Positions 29,413 to 42,600 are shown, numbered from the stretch's first letter. The stretch is DNA of 64,000 bases from Eublepharis macularius (GCF_028583425.1 NC_072791.1:197322311-197386310), one strand, 5' to 3'. Notes: a model not told the origin generated them from the letters alone. Numbers and translations: made by a program.

Positions 29413-31554
29413 AGGCACCTGTCATATCAGCTAAAAGTTCTGGCTAAACTTCATAGAAATACAACATATAAACCATACCTTCAATATTATATTTCAAGTT
29501 TATGAGGGGAACAGTAAAGATACCAAAAACTAGGGCAGAAATAATTGCATTTTTATTATTCAGTGAAGTAGCAGGAGTGCATATTTATATTAATAGCCAA
29601 GGCCAGAGAAAATGGAAAGTCTAAAAATTTATAGCCCAGCCCTAAATCAGCTTAGCTCAGTAGGGATGTAAGGCAATGAATTTAATAAAACCAGAATTCT
29701 CTGCTTATTCATTTCACTGTGACATGAATATGAAACATACTACTTTAATGTACGACACAAACGTTGCAAAATTAGGACAGTGTATGTTAGGTGAATCACA
29801 AAAAAGTACTAAATTATTACTAAATACTTTAAGCCATGTTAGCAAGACACACATTTGAATCTGTGAACTACTTCAAACATGACATCAGCACAGGCCAAGG
29901 AAGCTGGTTTCAGGCTCATACTTTCCCAAACAGTCTGTGGAATCTTGAATACAAACCAGGGCCTACATGAGAAAGTCTAGTTCAAATGATTTACCTTACG
30001 AGAAAAAGAGGTATACAGATCATATTCCGACGCAAGGAGGGAATCCCAACCTTTTATCGTCGAGTGTCAACGCACACGCACGGGTTACAAACTTAAATGG
30101 TTTTTATTCAGTTTCTTCATGCCATGCAAGGAATCTCTACTCACAGTTCTACTAAATAAGAAAGGTGCTTGGAGGAGGTTTGTAGACCCAGTGAATGTGG
30201 TGGAAAAAAGAGATGACTTGCTCCTCTCCCTGCCAAGGTGTGACTGAACAAAGGAGGAAATGGCCCCAACAAGGTTTTTGCCGGGCTCTGAATGCCCCAG
30301 GTACTGAAACCTGTGGGGTAAGGCACTACAACTCCCAAGATGCACTTATCTTAAAACTATAGGCATACATTCTAGTCCTAGTACATACTGATTAATATAT
30401 TCAGCTTGCTGCTGGAACAGTACAGATCATGTGTAGGGACTACTTACTTACGTTTACACCCCATATGATGGGAGAGGGAATTATGTTGAATGTACAGCAT
30501 AAGCACTCATGTCTGTGTTTAACCAGAATGTTTCTTTAAAAAAATATTTGTAAGATCTGAGGCAAAACTTAGAACGTACAAAGGAATAATGAAACACTCA
30601 CATCTATTTCCAGCTCTGCCTTTGGTCCTACTTCATTTCTCTTTCAGATGAAACAGAAACTGTGTCACACACTCATTAGGTGGCCTTTGGCAAACCTCAT
30701 TCTCTCTCAGCTTTAGCACCCAACCTGCACTGAGGGTGCAAATTATACTTACCTACCATTAAAGGATTGTTGGGAGGATTTATGAGATAATGCACTTTGA
30801 GTACTCAAAAATATTAAGGGGAATCTGGAAACCAGTGAGTGACATCAGGGCATGACCAGAAGTGACATTGACATAGTGCATGATGCTCTAGCAATTTCTC
30901 TGTCCTCTATGGTCAAAACCATAGAGATTGGGTGAACTCCTTGAGCACCTCTTGACCCCAATTTTCCTCTGCTTCCCCCCGCCCCACTGCTCCAGTGAGC
31001 ACCAGCAGATGGATGGGGGAGTACCAGCAAGAGTTTGCCTACTGATAGTGGGCAAATGGGATATATGATACTTTTGTTGGTTTTTTTGTAAACTGGTTTC
31101 TAACATTGACTATATGTTGACTAGAGTGCAAGCAATTTCCTTTCTGTGTTTTATGCTGCATTAAGAACATTCATACATGGCATTTTTTAGTGTCTTGCAC
31201 CTGGGGGAAATGCTGTTATCACTCCAAATTCCAAAGGAACTTACTAGACAATCAAATCTTCATGTTGTATGAAGTTCAGCTTCAAGCTGAAATTCACATG
31301 TCTTTCTTTGTAGCAACAACTTTTACAGAATGGGGCGGCGGGAGTTTGAATATTCATCCTACAGGTATTTTTTAAACAACATAATCCCTTGCAAAACAGA
31401 AAAAAATGAGAGTGCATTTCAGTATCCTATAACTAAAAAACAATTTTACTGTAATTAATTAATGCCAGCTAGTGGTGGCCACTAGGTTTTGTATCAGTAT
31501 AGAAATCAGTAATTGACAGGAGTGAAATTTGACTCATGATCTTACACCTTGGAA
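29413..31554. other. Intergenic, nothing recognised
   Basis: Spacer without named features apart from faint repeat text near 30825-31050 (GTGAGTGACATCAGGGCA). Open frames lack support. Confidence 0.4.
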
Positions 31555-31632
31555 AATATTTTTGGTCTTTAAGGTGCCACTGTGCTTGCATTTTGTTCTA
31601 CCACTATAGACTAACATGAATACCACCTGATA
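31555..31632 (+). repeat. Fold-back family fragment
   Basis: GGTCTTTAAGGTGCCACTGT and CACTATAGACTAACATGAAT match an arm and head of the A/B family. Confidence 0.5.
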
Positions 31633-31995
31633 CTACATATCTATCACTACATCAACAGTTTTTATATCATTGATTTACATCCAGGTCGTCGGATATTTTT
31701 TTCCATTTTATATATGTAAAGACAAGTGCTTAGTTATCATTTACTTAACCACAACAAGGATATGAACAGCAGCTATTACACAAGAGTGATTGAGTCATAT
31801 TAGTATCTCACCTCGACATTACTCACACATCTCAAATGTTTATTTCATCGATTGCAAAATAATCTCTAGAGCAACAATTGATCTTGGGGGGAAATAGTAC
31901 ACTACCAAAATATAGGCTATTTCCTCACACATTGAATAGTGCACTTTCAATGCACTTTAGCAATCCTTTAGAAGTGGATTTTTTGCACCACACAT

Positions 31996-32134
31996 GGAAA
32001 AGCAGTTCCAAATGTTCACTTAAGCATATTGAAAGTGGATTATTGAACGTGTGGGGAAGCAGCCATAGAAAAGCAGTTCCAAATGTTCACTAAAGAGTAT
32101 TGAAAGTAGATTATCCAACGTGTGGGGAAGCAGC
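31996..32134. repeat. Tandem duplication, about 70-bp unit
   Basis: Two adjacent units starting at 31996 and 32065, each with AAAGCAGTTCCAAATGTTCA and CGTGTGGGGAAGCAGCC, about 90% alike. Confidence 0.75.
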
Positions 32135-32189
32135 CATACTTACTGACTGACCCATCAACCAAAGAAGCTTGGTTGGTGGGTACATAGGA

Positions 32190-32448
32190 GAGGTCCTTTT
32201 TAGCTGCAGTCCCATGGTTGTGAAATAACCTCCTTAGGGAGGTGCAGCTAGCCCCCCACCCCTCTAGCTTCAGGAGGCAACTGAAGGTTGTTGTGTTTGG
32301 GACTGCTTTTTATTGTATTTTAACTGTGTTTTAACTCTGTTTTTAATTGCTGTTTTTTGATATTTTCACTATAAGCTGCCTTGAGCACCTCTGGAGGAAA
32401 TGTGACTAATAAATATTTTTAAATAAATATTTTAAATAAATAAATACT
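32190..32448 (+). mobile_element. L2/CR1-type LINE 3' end
   Basis: Text GTGAAATAACCTCCTTAGGG, a T-rich 3' UTR, then GCTGCCTTGAGCACCTCTGG and a TAAATAAATA tail. Same tail type as 44571-45055. Confidence 0.65.
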
Positions 32449-32582
32449 GTGCCTAGGGCTGCCCCACCAGTGTCTTAACATAGCCCTGGCCAGAACTGTA
32501 ATAGTGCCGATTCTGTGGTAATATTCTACAATATAGAAGTAAACAAGGATTAACAAACAAAAGGAAGTTCAAAAAAGAAACT

Positions 32583-32790
32583 TAGAGCCAAGCTACAAGT
32601 GACGCCTGACACAGGTTGGACACTTGTCAGCTTCCCTCAAGTTTTGATGGGAAATGTAGGCATCCTGGTCTTGCAGCTGTAATGGAGAGCCAAGCTGTAA
32701 AACCAGGACGCCTACATTTCCCATCAAAACTTGAGGTAAGCTGACAAGTGTCCAACCTGTGTCAGGCGCCACTTGTAGCTTGGTTCTTAG
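32583..32790. mobile_element. Long inverted-repeat element, family C
   Basis: Arms of about 85 bp: AGAGCCAAGCTACAAGTGAC at the left and CACTTGTAGCTTGGTTCT at the right, with GATGGGAAATGTAGGC and its complement inside. The centre is about 30 bp. A second copy is at 35323. Superfamily not determined. Confidence 0.7.
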
Positions 32791-33642
32791 AAACAGATAT
32801 GGTTCTTCCCACAGATTTCAATATGTTTCAACACAGCTATTGCTTGGTTACCATTCCTCCCCTTCCTGCTTTACTGAAGGTCAAGGTTTGTAGCTTTCCA
32901 AATTGACTGAGTGAATCCTTGTCTAAATGTGACCCTTTTGAACTGGAAAAAAATGCATAGAGTTTTGAATCCTTTCCACTTCTGCTCTTCTTAAAATGGG
33001 CATTCCAAAAAATGTTCACTTTAATGGGAATATCTACAGTGCACTCTGCCTCACAGAAAAACACCATCCATTTCATAAATGACTAGGTCTCCTCAAATGG
33101 CAGTGAACATTATGACATCTGAAATTAATGTCATTGGTGTTTTGAACATAAAAACACAATGTACTAACAGTAAGTGGACGTCTGCTAATACTGCTGAAGA
33201 AATCACAAGCTTTGCTTGCTTTTCCTTCTCTTCGCAAACATTTGCTTAGCAAGACATGACCTCAGTTATCACATAACGTTTACCTTGATATCCAGGCATA
33301 CTGTAACCATGAGCATTTTATTTTATTTTGCTTTAGTTCAGTTGTTTTCAAACTATTCCAGGGGACCCAAGGAACTTATTGGGAGTTCTTTTGTGAAAAA
33401 AACAGTAATAGTGGAAGCTTATCCACCATTTTTTATCCTCTTTTGCAATCTGCTTGGCTAAAAAAAAATTGTGAAATCTCGTAGCCCAAATGGCAGCTCT
33501 GCTGGGTTTTTAAGCAGTAATATACAAGCAGTTCAAAAACAATTTAATCAACTTTGTTCATACAAAAGGGCATAGTTACAGGCCCAGTGCTTGATCAATT
33601 TGATCAAGTCAATGGGAATGTTGGTACTGAAGAGACAATAGT
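32791..33642. other. Intergenic, nothing recognised
   Basis: No gene or named repeat. An A-run near 33460 is unremarkable. Confidence 0.45.
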
Positions 33643-33704
33643 GTCTTCCTGGCGCGATTTCGCATGAGAACAGCAGTTCTCGCTTGAAATCACACCAGGA
33701 AGAC
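33643..33704. repeat. 62-bp hairpin
   Basis: GTCTTCCTGGCGCGATTTCG pairs with CGCTTGAAATCACACCAGGA and AGAC across a short loop GAGAACAGCAGTTCTC that is itself palindromic. A near-complete inverted repeat, GC-rich against its surroundings. Confidence 0.7.
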
Positions 33705-35028
33705 GCTGCCGTTCTGGGAGCTCAGCGCAATGTTCCGTGGCTGGTAAGCAGTGTGAAAACGGCCACTGACTCTAGGTTTATATTACTGATGGTGCCTCTC
33801 AGCTTCAGTTTCATCAGTTTTATGTCCTTTCATAAAATCAGGAGGACTCAAACATTGCCCAAAGTTTGGTCACATAGCCAAAATTTCAGGATAGTTCTGG
33901 GATTCGCAGGCTGATCTCCAGAATTTCGGGGGTGCTGTCTCTTCTTGGTAGGCATAGAAATTTGAATAGCTCAAAATGGGGTTTTTTTGCTAAAAATCTC
34001 AGGCAGGCTGCACCCTGGGGTCAGGCAGGCTGCATTTAGCCTGTGCATCTTGTGTTCAATGCCGTTGCCTAAGATACTGCTGGAGCTGTTGGGATTTGGC
34101 TTGTTGTAAGCACGTCTGGTCAAGTGTAACTCTCGTCTCACCCCTCCATTTTGTTTGCCAGCACACCAACATCTTCACAGGTAGATGCTGTATTTTTTTT
34201 TTCTGCACACAGGGAAACGGGTTGCCTACCCCTGCCTTAAATGGTGTAGGAGCAAGAGATTTGTCTACCCTTTCCAAATTTTGCTTTTCTTTTCTCTTTG
34301 GAACCAGATAATTCAGTTATCTTGTTCTCATCGCTGACATTCAGTGCAGGATAAAATATGCACGAGATGAAGATAACAAGACTCTGATTTACATGAAAGA
34401 CAGAAAGCAGGAAATCAACAGCTTATTTTCTGTCCATCTCTGAATTTATTAACAAGACTCGTTTGTGTAAATAGAAGCTTTAGTAACTTCTAACTTTTTA
34501 GAAAAGATCTAGTCTGAACAATACAAAAACACTCAGGATTCTCACAGTGGTCTTGTACAATAACTTACTATTTTAGGAAAGTTAAACCTTTCAAATCTGA
34601 AGTGTATTTCAATATTATCCACATTTGTATGGCAACACTCTGTGTATACCCACTGCTGCCCACTAGATTTTGTGGAACTTTACACTTGAATAATGTACAA
34701 TTTATCTAACAACAGTGTAAGATTTTATTCTGGAATCACAGCAAGTGTTTTGCATTAGTTATGCACCATCTATTCATTAATTCCATCCCACCACATCCTT
34801 TCCCCAGACACCTGGCATATTTCTTTCTAACACTGGCTGTTGGAACAATGTTTGCTAAACCTTAGAGGATTAGGTAGGGTGATTGTGAATTTTTTTAGAT
34901 GAGATTTTGTCTATTATAGCCCAGCTTGTTTTATTGATCTTGGCTTGCTCCTGTCAATGCTTTTCTGACTTGCTTTTTATGTTTAAGAATATTTTTTGAA
35001 GTGACGTCTGAAGTGACATCATCACCCC
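33705..35028. other. Intergenic, nothing recognised
   Basis: Spacer with no feature I can name. Confidence 0.4.
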
Positions 35029-35140
35029 TGTTGAGGGCCTTAAAGGCAAGCACTCTGAATTATGCCCAGAAACTGATGGATAGCCAGTGCAAATCTTTCA
35101 GCCAAATTGTTTTACTGATCAGTTGGTTTTACATGTTTTT
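35029..35140 (-). mobile_element. LINE L2/CR1 fragment, antisense
   Basis: GAGGGCCTTAAAGGCAAGCA and TGGATAGCCAGTGCAAATCT match the zone after the reverse transcriptase seen at 61060-61130. Confidence 0.5.
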
Positions 35141-35322
35141 ATCCTCTTTCAGTTTATCGTTCAATCTTCCTCTATAACCAATGTACAAGAGAGTCTAAAA
35201 CAAGCCTCCTTATCTCTTCCAATGACTAGAATCCTTGCAAATGAAGAACATTACACTGGAAAATGGTAACCAACACCATTGGCAATTAGAATATTTGCAT
35301 TATGCTCTGGGGAATAAGTAAT

Positions 35323-35558
35323 AGAGCAGAACCACAAGTGACAAAAGGCACAGGTTGGACACTTGTCAGCTTCCCTCAAGTTTTGATGGGAAATGTAGAC
35401 ATCCTGGTCTCGCAGCTTGGCTCTCTGACTGCTGTCCAATGGACTTTTCAACTGTCACTTGTCCAACATTATGCCAAGCTGCCTACATTTCCCATCAAAA
35501 CTTGAGGGAAGCTGGCAAGTGTCCAACCTGTGTCAGGCGTCACTTGTGGTCCTGCTTT
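35323..35558. mobile_element. Inverted-repeat element, family C, second copy
   Basis: Left arm ACCACAAGTGACAAAAGGCA and GGTTGGACACTTGTCAGC; right arm GGCAAGTGTCCAACCTGTGT and CACTTGTGGTCCTG. The centre is longer than in the 32583 copy. Confidence 0.7.
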
Positions 35559-35649
35559 CAGTTGGCCATAGAGTTCTAATTCCAAGCCACGTGAAAGAAT
35601 GGAGATTATCCAGATATCCTTGTCTATGGCTCTCCTTCAACATAATGAA

Positions 35650-35832
35650 ATATGAAGCTGCCTTATACTGTCAATACTCAGTATTCAAGATCAGTGTTGT
35701 CTACTCTGATTGGCAGCAATTCCCAGGGTCTCAGGCAGAGTTCTTTCTCATCACCTACTACCTAATCCTGGAACCTTCTGTATACAAAGCAGATATTCTG
35801 CCACTAAGCCACAGTCCTCCCCCTACTTTCTA
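35650..35832 (-). repeat. tRNA-derived SINE, antisense
   Basis: ATGAAGCTGCCTTATACTGT, TCCCAGGGTCTCAGGCAGAG and AAGCAGATATTCTGCCACTA. Same family as 8816-8992, nearly complete. Confidence 0.7.
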
Positions 35833-36607
35833 CAGCATTATTTAGATAGTTTGCAATGAATGACTCATGGGGTATGTGAAACCTTCAGTGATGAGAGGGG
35901 GAACTGGGGAGATACACTGTAGTAGAAAAGGTTTTTTTTAAAATAATTTTTACCATGTAATGCTTATTTGATGATCCCAATAAACTCTCCAGTTTAGTTA
36001 TAATAGGAAGGAGGCAATGGAAGGAGTACGGTGAAGCTACAGTAGATGGGCCATAGTACATGATTCAACACAAACACTTCTCAGCAACTAAGCATTAAGA
36101 GTTCAGATCAACATGCTTACATCTTTCATGCTAAGCTTCATCAAACCACAAGTGACTGAATCTGCTAAAAAGCTTCTGCAAATACATTTATCTAAGTTAA
36201 AGTAAATGTGAACGCGCTGTCTATAGATGAGGTCTTTTAAGTTCATCTCCTGATACCTTGCATTACGTAAATCTACACAGTAATGTTAACACAATTCAAT
36301 TCAACACAACTTGTAAATGGTATAGTTTTTTTTAAAAAAAACACCCATATTTTAATTAAGAATCCATTTTAAAAGCACTATTATGTATTTTTATTGTTTG
36401 TTTTCATGGTGGCGCTGATCATAATAGTTAGGACGATAAGCTATCCTGAGAATTAAAGAGTTACAATACAGTTATTTGCTTGGTATCTGCATCAGCTTAA
36501 TAGCGCACTCTGTATTTTTGCAATATTTTGAATTTAGCTGATACTACAAAGCTTTTTTTCTTTTTCTTCTTTGTCTTTCCCGCCAGTTCCCTTATTCGCT
36601 TTGGTAT
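35833..36607. other. Intergenic, nothing recognised
   Basis: AT-rich spacer, no features. Confidence 0.45.
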
Positions 36608-37740
36608 GGTAAGTTTTTATTTATTTATTTAACTTCTCTTTGATTAAAAACTTAAAGCGGTTCACATCAATAAGTAATTACATCAGTTAAAATTAACAAC
36701 TTATAACACAAATTCAGTAAATCCAAACAAAACATACAACATAATACAAAATATATAAAGACGCACTAATCCCAGACCTAGATTATAAAACCCCAGGGGT
36801 CATTTCGTAGAAAAAGAGCTGCAGGAACTCATTAGCATAGCTCATTAGCATATGTCACACCCCCTGCCATTGCCGGAAGTGTGTCATGGGCATAACAGAT
36901 TTGCATATGCCACACACCCCTGACCTCACCTATCCTGGCTGTTTTGGACCCAATCCTGGCCATTCAGGGCCGAAATTGGGCCCAAAATGGCAAAAGGGGC
37001 TGAAAATGGCTGAAAAGGGGCCCAAAATGGTCAGAATTGGGCTGCTGCTGAGTGGGAGACTGATCCACCACCCATAAGAGGCCTGATCCTGGCCGTTTTG
37101 GGACCAATCCTGGCTGTTTTAGACCCAATCCTGGCCGTTTGGGGCCCAATCCAGGCCAAAATGGGCCCCAAAAGGCCAAAAATCAGGTGGGCAAGGCCAC
37201 CTGACATGTGACCTCTTTGGAGAACTACTGGAACTGCATTCTTGCGCGTTCCCCCTCAAAATGAGCCCTGTAAAACCCTATAGATAAACACCAGTATTAC
37301 TGGGTAATTACAGTGCCCAGCAAGTCAATCATGCCTCACAATAAAAAGATGTTAAGAGCCAAACGCATGCCAGAATAGTTCTGTCTTACAAGACCTCTGA
37401 AACATCAACAGCTCTTGCCGGTCATGTGTGTCTTCCAACAATGCATTCCAGAGGGAAGGCGCCACAATCCTGAAGGTTTTTGTTAGTTTTCTTGTCAGTT
37501 TTCTTTGGGGGATATTTTGTCTGAATGCTCCCCCATGTGGTGACCGCTGGTATTTTCAACAAATGAAGAGCTTGAGAATTAACAGGTTCTTTCCTCATGG
37601 CAGCTAATAGCTATAATCACCACCACACAGGGCCCAGTCATAATTTCACCTGAGTAAAAGTGACAAAATAGTCTTGGGCTTACTGAGCCGTAGCAGAAGT
37701 TGCTGCAGCCTATTCTAAGATCATCTATGTGTAGAACTAC
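36608..37740 (-). mobile_element. L2/CR1-type LINE 3' fragment split by a hAT element
   Basis: 36608-36793 is a LINE tail in antisense (TTTATTTATTTAACTTC, then AAAGCGGTTCACATCAATAA). 37271 onwards continues the same LINE (AAGACCTCTGAAACATCAAC, CATTCCAGAGGGAAGGCGCC). The hAT copy at 36794-37270 split it. The right limit is uncertain. Confidence 0.55.
36794..37270. mobile_element. hAT-type non-autonomous element with internal repeats
   Basis: 477 bp, CAGGGGTCATTTCGTAGAAA to CCTCAAAATGAGCCCTG, exact 8-bp duplications taaaaccc (36786-36793 and 37271-37278). The middle holds repeated units of about 22 bp on CAATCCTGGCCGTTT and its complement CCAAAATGG. Non-coding. Confidence 0.8.
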
Positions 37741-38230
37741 ATATTACAGTCAACGTGAGGTTGCCACCTAAAAGGCATTCTCATGTTGATTTCTTATCTC
37801 CCCTCAATTAATGTGTAAAACCACTCACACCATGTTGAGATTTTATTCATTCAAATATTTGCATTACACCTTTCTCCCAACAAAGAGAGATAATAATGGC
37901 TTACATCTACACGTAGCCAAAATAAGCACAGTTCAAAGACAAAAGCAGAACAATAGCATCACAACCCTAACATCCACAAAAAAATCAATTGAAGATCCTC
38001 TGAAACAGAACTGTTCTACGCTGTTTCCTAAAGCTTGCCATGGTAGGAATACCATTTCAGTTCCACCATCCAAATGTTTGTGATTGGACAAGGGAATAGA
38101 CCAGAGAAACTACATAGAAGATCAAGAATAGTGATGTAATCACTTGTGCCTGTATTCACAGCAGTTCCATGTTGCTTGCTAACAGGCATGGAAATATTTA
38201 CAACATGACTATATAATGATATTTGGTAAG
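37741..38230. other. Intergenic with a LINE-tail fragment
   Basis: 37835-38070 looks like an L2/CR1 tail in antisense (CATTACACCTTTCTCCCAAC, then GGCTTACATCTACACG). No gene. Confidence 0.4.
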
Positions 38231-38695
38231 AAGAGGTGGGCACGGACCAGGAAAAAACCATGAGCCATCGGTCCATGATCTGTGGCGTTTCACAGACCAT
38301 GGATCATGAACTTTTTACAGACCCTCCTTGGTTTGTGAACTGGTCGGTCTGTGGTCTATCACCACCGGTTTCCATGCCGCTTGCAAACAAGAGGCATGGA
38401 AACAGGGCTTTAACCCCCCCTTGCTCCAGCTGACTGGCGAGTCTGCTAGTCAGCTGGAGCAAGGGGGATTTAAACTTTAAAGCACTCCTGGCACCACTTG
38501 CAAGCAGTGCTGGGAGTGCTTTAACCCACCCACCCCTGCCCATGTTTGGATTCATAGACCACGGATCAATGGACTGGCTGAAAAGTCATGGAGTCTATGG
38601 AAAACAGGCGTCCCATGATCTATCGGTTTGTGAACTCAAAACAAGGCCGGTCTGGGTCACATTTTGGTCCATTTTCTGGCCAATGCCCACCTCTG
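38231..38695. mobile_element. hAT-type non-autonomous element, AGAGGTGGGCA family
   Basis: 465 bp with AGAGGTGGGCACGGACCAGG at the left and GGCCAATGCCCACCTCT at the right, flanked by ttggtaag and ttgataag (7 of 8). Internal palindrome GCTCCAGCTGACTGGC and GTCAGCTGGAGC. Related to 42234-42601. Confidence 0.7.
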
Positions 38696-39330
38696 TTGAT
38701 AAGTGATCCTTCTGATGATGGGGAAGAATTCAGCATGGAAGACTGCCCATGTTACTAGTCGTCTTGTTAAATGTACAAGGTAGCCTTTCTCTTATTCACA
38801 ATATATTCTTGAACAGTACAGTGGTGTGTACAAAAGCTTATCAAAGAAAACCCTCAAAAGCCCGCTCTTTTTTGGAAACGATTCCTTAAAATCATTTAGG
38901 AGCTCTCGTTACTGTACGTATTTTCACTGTTCTGCTCACCATTTAAAGGTGTATGCTGTACTAAGTGGTGAGCTCAGTAGTAGAGGCACTTTTCAAGTTC
39001 AAATAAAAATGCAACCCTTTGATGACTTCTGCTGACAGCAATTATTCTTTATACCAGCGACAGCACAGTACAAATTACTAACGGCCAGTCTTTGAAGAAA
39101 TGAGCTGTGCAAAAAATTTCAAGCAAACACAGCCCAACTGTTCCTGCAGTGGTTATATAAGCCATGCATTTAGCGTTTACACACATTTGCTCACCATTTG
39201 CTAGAGATCAGCACATCTTTCAACCCTCTTCCTTTAATTTTAACAGCAACCCCACACCCACGCACACAGCCTTCCAAAATGGATAGGTCTTTTTCCATCT
39301 TTTTCGAAGTCACATGTTTCAGAATTGACA
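38696..39330. other. G6PC2 upstream region
   Basis: No repeat named. CACATG (39311-39316) is an E-box near the TATA-like site. Islet-factor sites may lie here but I cannot assign them. Confidence 0.4.
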
Positions 39331-39331
39331 A

Positions 39332-39339
39332 TATAAAAG
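39332..39339 (+). promoter_or_regulatory. Candidate TATA box of G6PC2
   Basis: TATAAAAG lies 128 bases before the ATG, which would give a start near 39362 and a 5' UTR of about 105 bases. No better TATA-like site lies closer. Confidence 0.4.
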
Positions 39340-39466
39340 CAAAACGAACAGTCATGTAGGATTTTCATCGCTGTAATAGTTCTCCTTCCATGGTTTTAAT
39401 TCTGCCATTTAAGCTAACAAGCAGAGGGAAACTCATTTTACTTGAGGGACATTTTAACCAATTAAG

Positions 39467-39684
39467 ATGGATCTCCTCCATAGCAACGGAGTGCTCATAA
39501 TTCAACATTTGCAAAAGTATTACAGGTCTTACTGGAGTTTTTTAAATTTCATGTCACACGTTGGAGATCCTCGGAATATTTTTTTGGTTTATTTTCCTCT
39601 CTGGTTCCAGGTTAATCCAGTGGTTGGTACAAAAATGATATGGGTGGCAGTGATCGGTGATTGGTTGAATCTTATATTTAAATG
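39467..39684 (+). CDS. G6PC2: G6PC2 coding exon 1
   Basis: 218 nt, codons 1-72 and two bases. [20 protein letters not shown] to LNLIFK, with donor gtaagg at 39685. Confidence 0.97.
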
Positions 39685-42600
39685 GTAAGGTCAGTTGTTG
39701 CTTTGAAAATATAATGAAATTCAGAATTGTGGGTATTTCAGTGTGTTGGCTTTGAATGATCAACTGTTTTTTCTTCTAAACCACATCAGAAATCTTTTAA
39801 GAATTTAATGTTAGCAAAATATGGGTGCTTTTCATCGAGCAAGCAAGAAGAACTGAAATAACCAAATATGTGCTTACATGCTTACATTGGCTGCTAAATG
39901 GTGTCTTGAGTTTTACGCATTCATTAAAGAATGTCTTTTCCCCCTTTGGCAGGATTTTATTTGGTCATCGTCCATATTGGTGGGTTCAAGAAACTATGAT
40001 TTATCCGAATCGATCAATCCCATGTCTTGAGCAGTTTCCAATAACATGTGAAACTGGGCCAGGTAAGAGATATTAGTAACTTCACCGGCATGCAGGTGCC
40101 AAAAAGCTGTCAAATTTTCAAGAGAGTATCGATTCACAATAATGGAAGTATTTAAGAGGTAAAACATTGGAGATGCCAGTATTTCCAGTAGTATTTATTA
40201 CTGAGACAACAGGATTCAACTGTTCAATGGCAACCTCTTCACCTGCACTTTGAATGTATTCTTTTAGCGGTGGTGTTTCAATTCTAGATGTGGTGAATCC
40301 CTAATTTCAAGTGACATGAACTTCAAGAAGAAAAAATGACTGAAGTAAATTCTGTCCATTTAACCAGTGCCAGCATCAGAACTGGCTGAGGCAGATGCCA
40401 AGATCCACCCATGCTGTATAATAATTGTTCTTCTTTACTGCAGTGTGAAGTCTGCAATTTTTGAGGAAAGCTTTGTAGTGACAGATTATTCGAGAAAGTA
40501 AGCATTTGCTAAGCTGTTACCAAGTCTGCAAGAAAAAAATTGCCCATTCACATACACAACCCCTCTCTCTGTTAATAGCATCAAGTAGATTTTTTTTTTT
40601 TGGAATTTCTGTACACAAAAGTAAAAAGTATTGCAGGAAAGTATCGTTGGCATCTAATATTTGTGGCCAAGGTGATGAAAATGCTGCTAAAGGAGTGCAA
40701 GCCATTGTTCTAGGGGGAAAAATCCTCAGGTGTTCGTTGTACTTTATTCTTCCCTCAACTGGAATCTTGTGCAAAGGCCGAAGGCCAATTTTATTAAATA
40801 GCATTCCAAATCAAATCATGGAAGGCACATTTATATAAAAAAGGTAATAAAAGGTAACCAAGAAGTCAACATTTTGTATGATTTCTCTCTATCAGAATAA
40901 TCAAACTGAAATGGTAAAGGAAGTGGTTAAAGAACAAAAGGTAGAGCCAAAGGGGAGGGGCCAAATGGAAGGGGTGTGGTTAGAGGAGAAAGGGGCTGCA
41001 CCAAAGGGAACAGTTATCCTCTGTTGCCCAGGGCCCATGAAAAGCTGGAACCGGCCCTGCATGTAACACTGATGTAACCAATGGGTTGGCCATATACTAC
41101 GCATGTGAGCATACACAGAGATATCTGTTATGATTATTGTTATTGTTATTAACTTCATTTATAATCCGCCATTCTCACAGAAACTCAAGGCGGATTACAA
41201 AATACAATAATTCAATCAAGCAGCAAAAATCTTTAATGAACAAACAATGCAGTGGGGCTAGGACTGAACAATTGGTTTTGAAAATAAACCAGTCAGTTTA
41301 AGATCAGTAACATAAATGGGCTTCATTTTCATTCAAGTCAGATGCCAAGACTAGCTGTGCAGGGGCTCCTTGTTTGGATGACAGAGTGTAGCAACTATTT
41401 CGACTTTTGTCTATAGCAGCTGGCAGGTGGAGAAGACTGATGATGATACCAAAGTACTGTAAACCTATCTAAATGTAGATTTACAGGGCCATGGTGGATA
41501 GGATTGCTCTAGGCAAACAGCTTATCAGACACGACAACGTAGCCTGCAGATCTTTGCACAGTTGGACTTTGTAAGCTTCCCGAAAAAGCATATAGAAAGC
41601 TCCGGACTTCTTGGAGAATGAGTGGCGTATAAGTATGAGTATCATAACAGTGAAAGCAACAGATATGGCAGGGAAGGGAGGCTCTGATGTAGCATCTCCT
41701 TAAGCAAGAGAGAAAACCTCTTCCTCATTTTGTCATTTTCACAGGAAGCCCTTCAGGACATGCCATGGGATCCTCATGTGTCTGGTATGTAATGGTGTCG
41801 GCGGCCCTCAGCTATAGATCGAGACGAAAAGATAAATCAGCTATTACTCTGCATAGGTCAGTCTCCTCTCAAACTTCAGAATCTCTGCTTTTAGTGACTT
41901 TGTCCATTGGCTGATTGATGGGCACACAAACAATTGAAGACTTTTAAACCACTTTTAGCTCTCTTTATTGCTTTGGACAATAGCGAAGTCTCTAGCAGGT
42001 GTTTGATTTTCATTTGGTGCAACATGCTAACTATGGTCACCTTTCTGTCCACTTGTGCCTCTTTCCCACCCTTGAGACAACAGCCCAAGCCCATCAAAAG
42101 TGGCACAGGGAATAGGAGAATACCCATATCTCTCCTCTTCCCAGAATCAAACATCTGGAGTTCAGCAGGCAGTTACTTTCCCAGCCTGTTAATTTACCAC
42201 AGAGGTCACCACTTTCAGAAAGCACAGTAGGCTAGAGGTGGGCATGAACCAGAAAAATACTGAACCGTGCAGTTCGTGATTCGTCATGTTTCACGAACCA
42301 TGAACTCTCACAAACTTGCCCCAGTTCGTGAACCAATTCATTTGGTTTGTGAAAATGTCGGGGCAGCAGAAGGTCACTCCTGAGGCTGCAGAAAGCCCAT
42401 ACCCCCATTGCCTAGGAAACTGATTGGTCGGCACCAGGCTGTCTGCAGTGACAAACCGAAAAATGAACCAAATGAACCAGCCTAAAGTTCGTGGCAATCT
42501 GTCAGAAATGGGCTCTGACAAACGGCCAGTTCATGAACTACCAACCGGCCTGGTTTTTGGTTCATATTTTGGTTCATATTTCATTTTGTGCCCAACTCTA

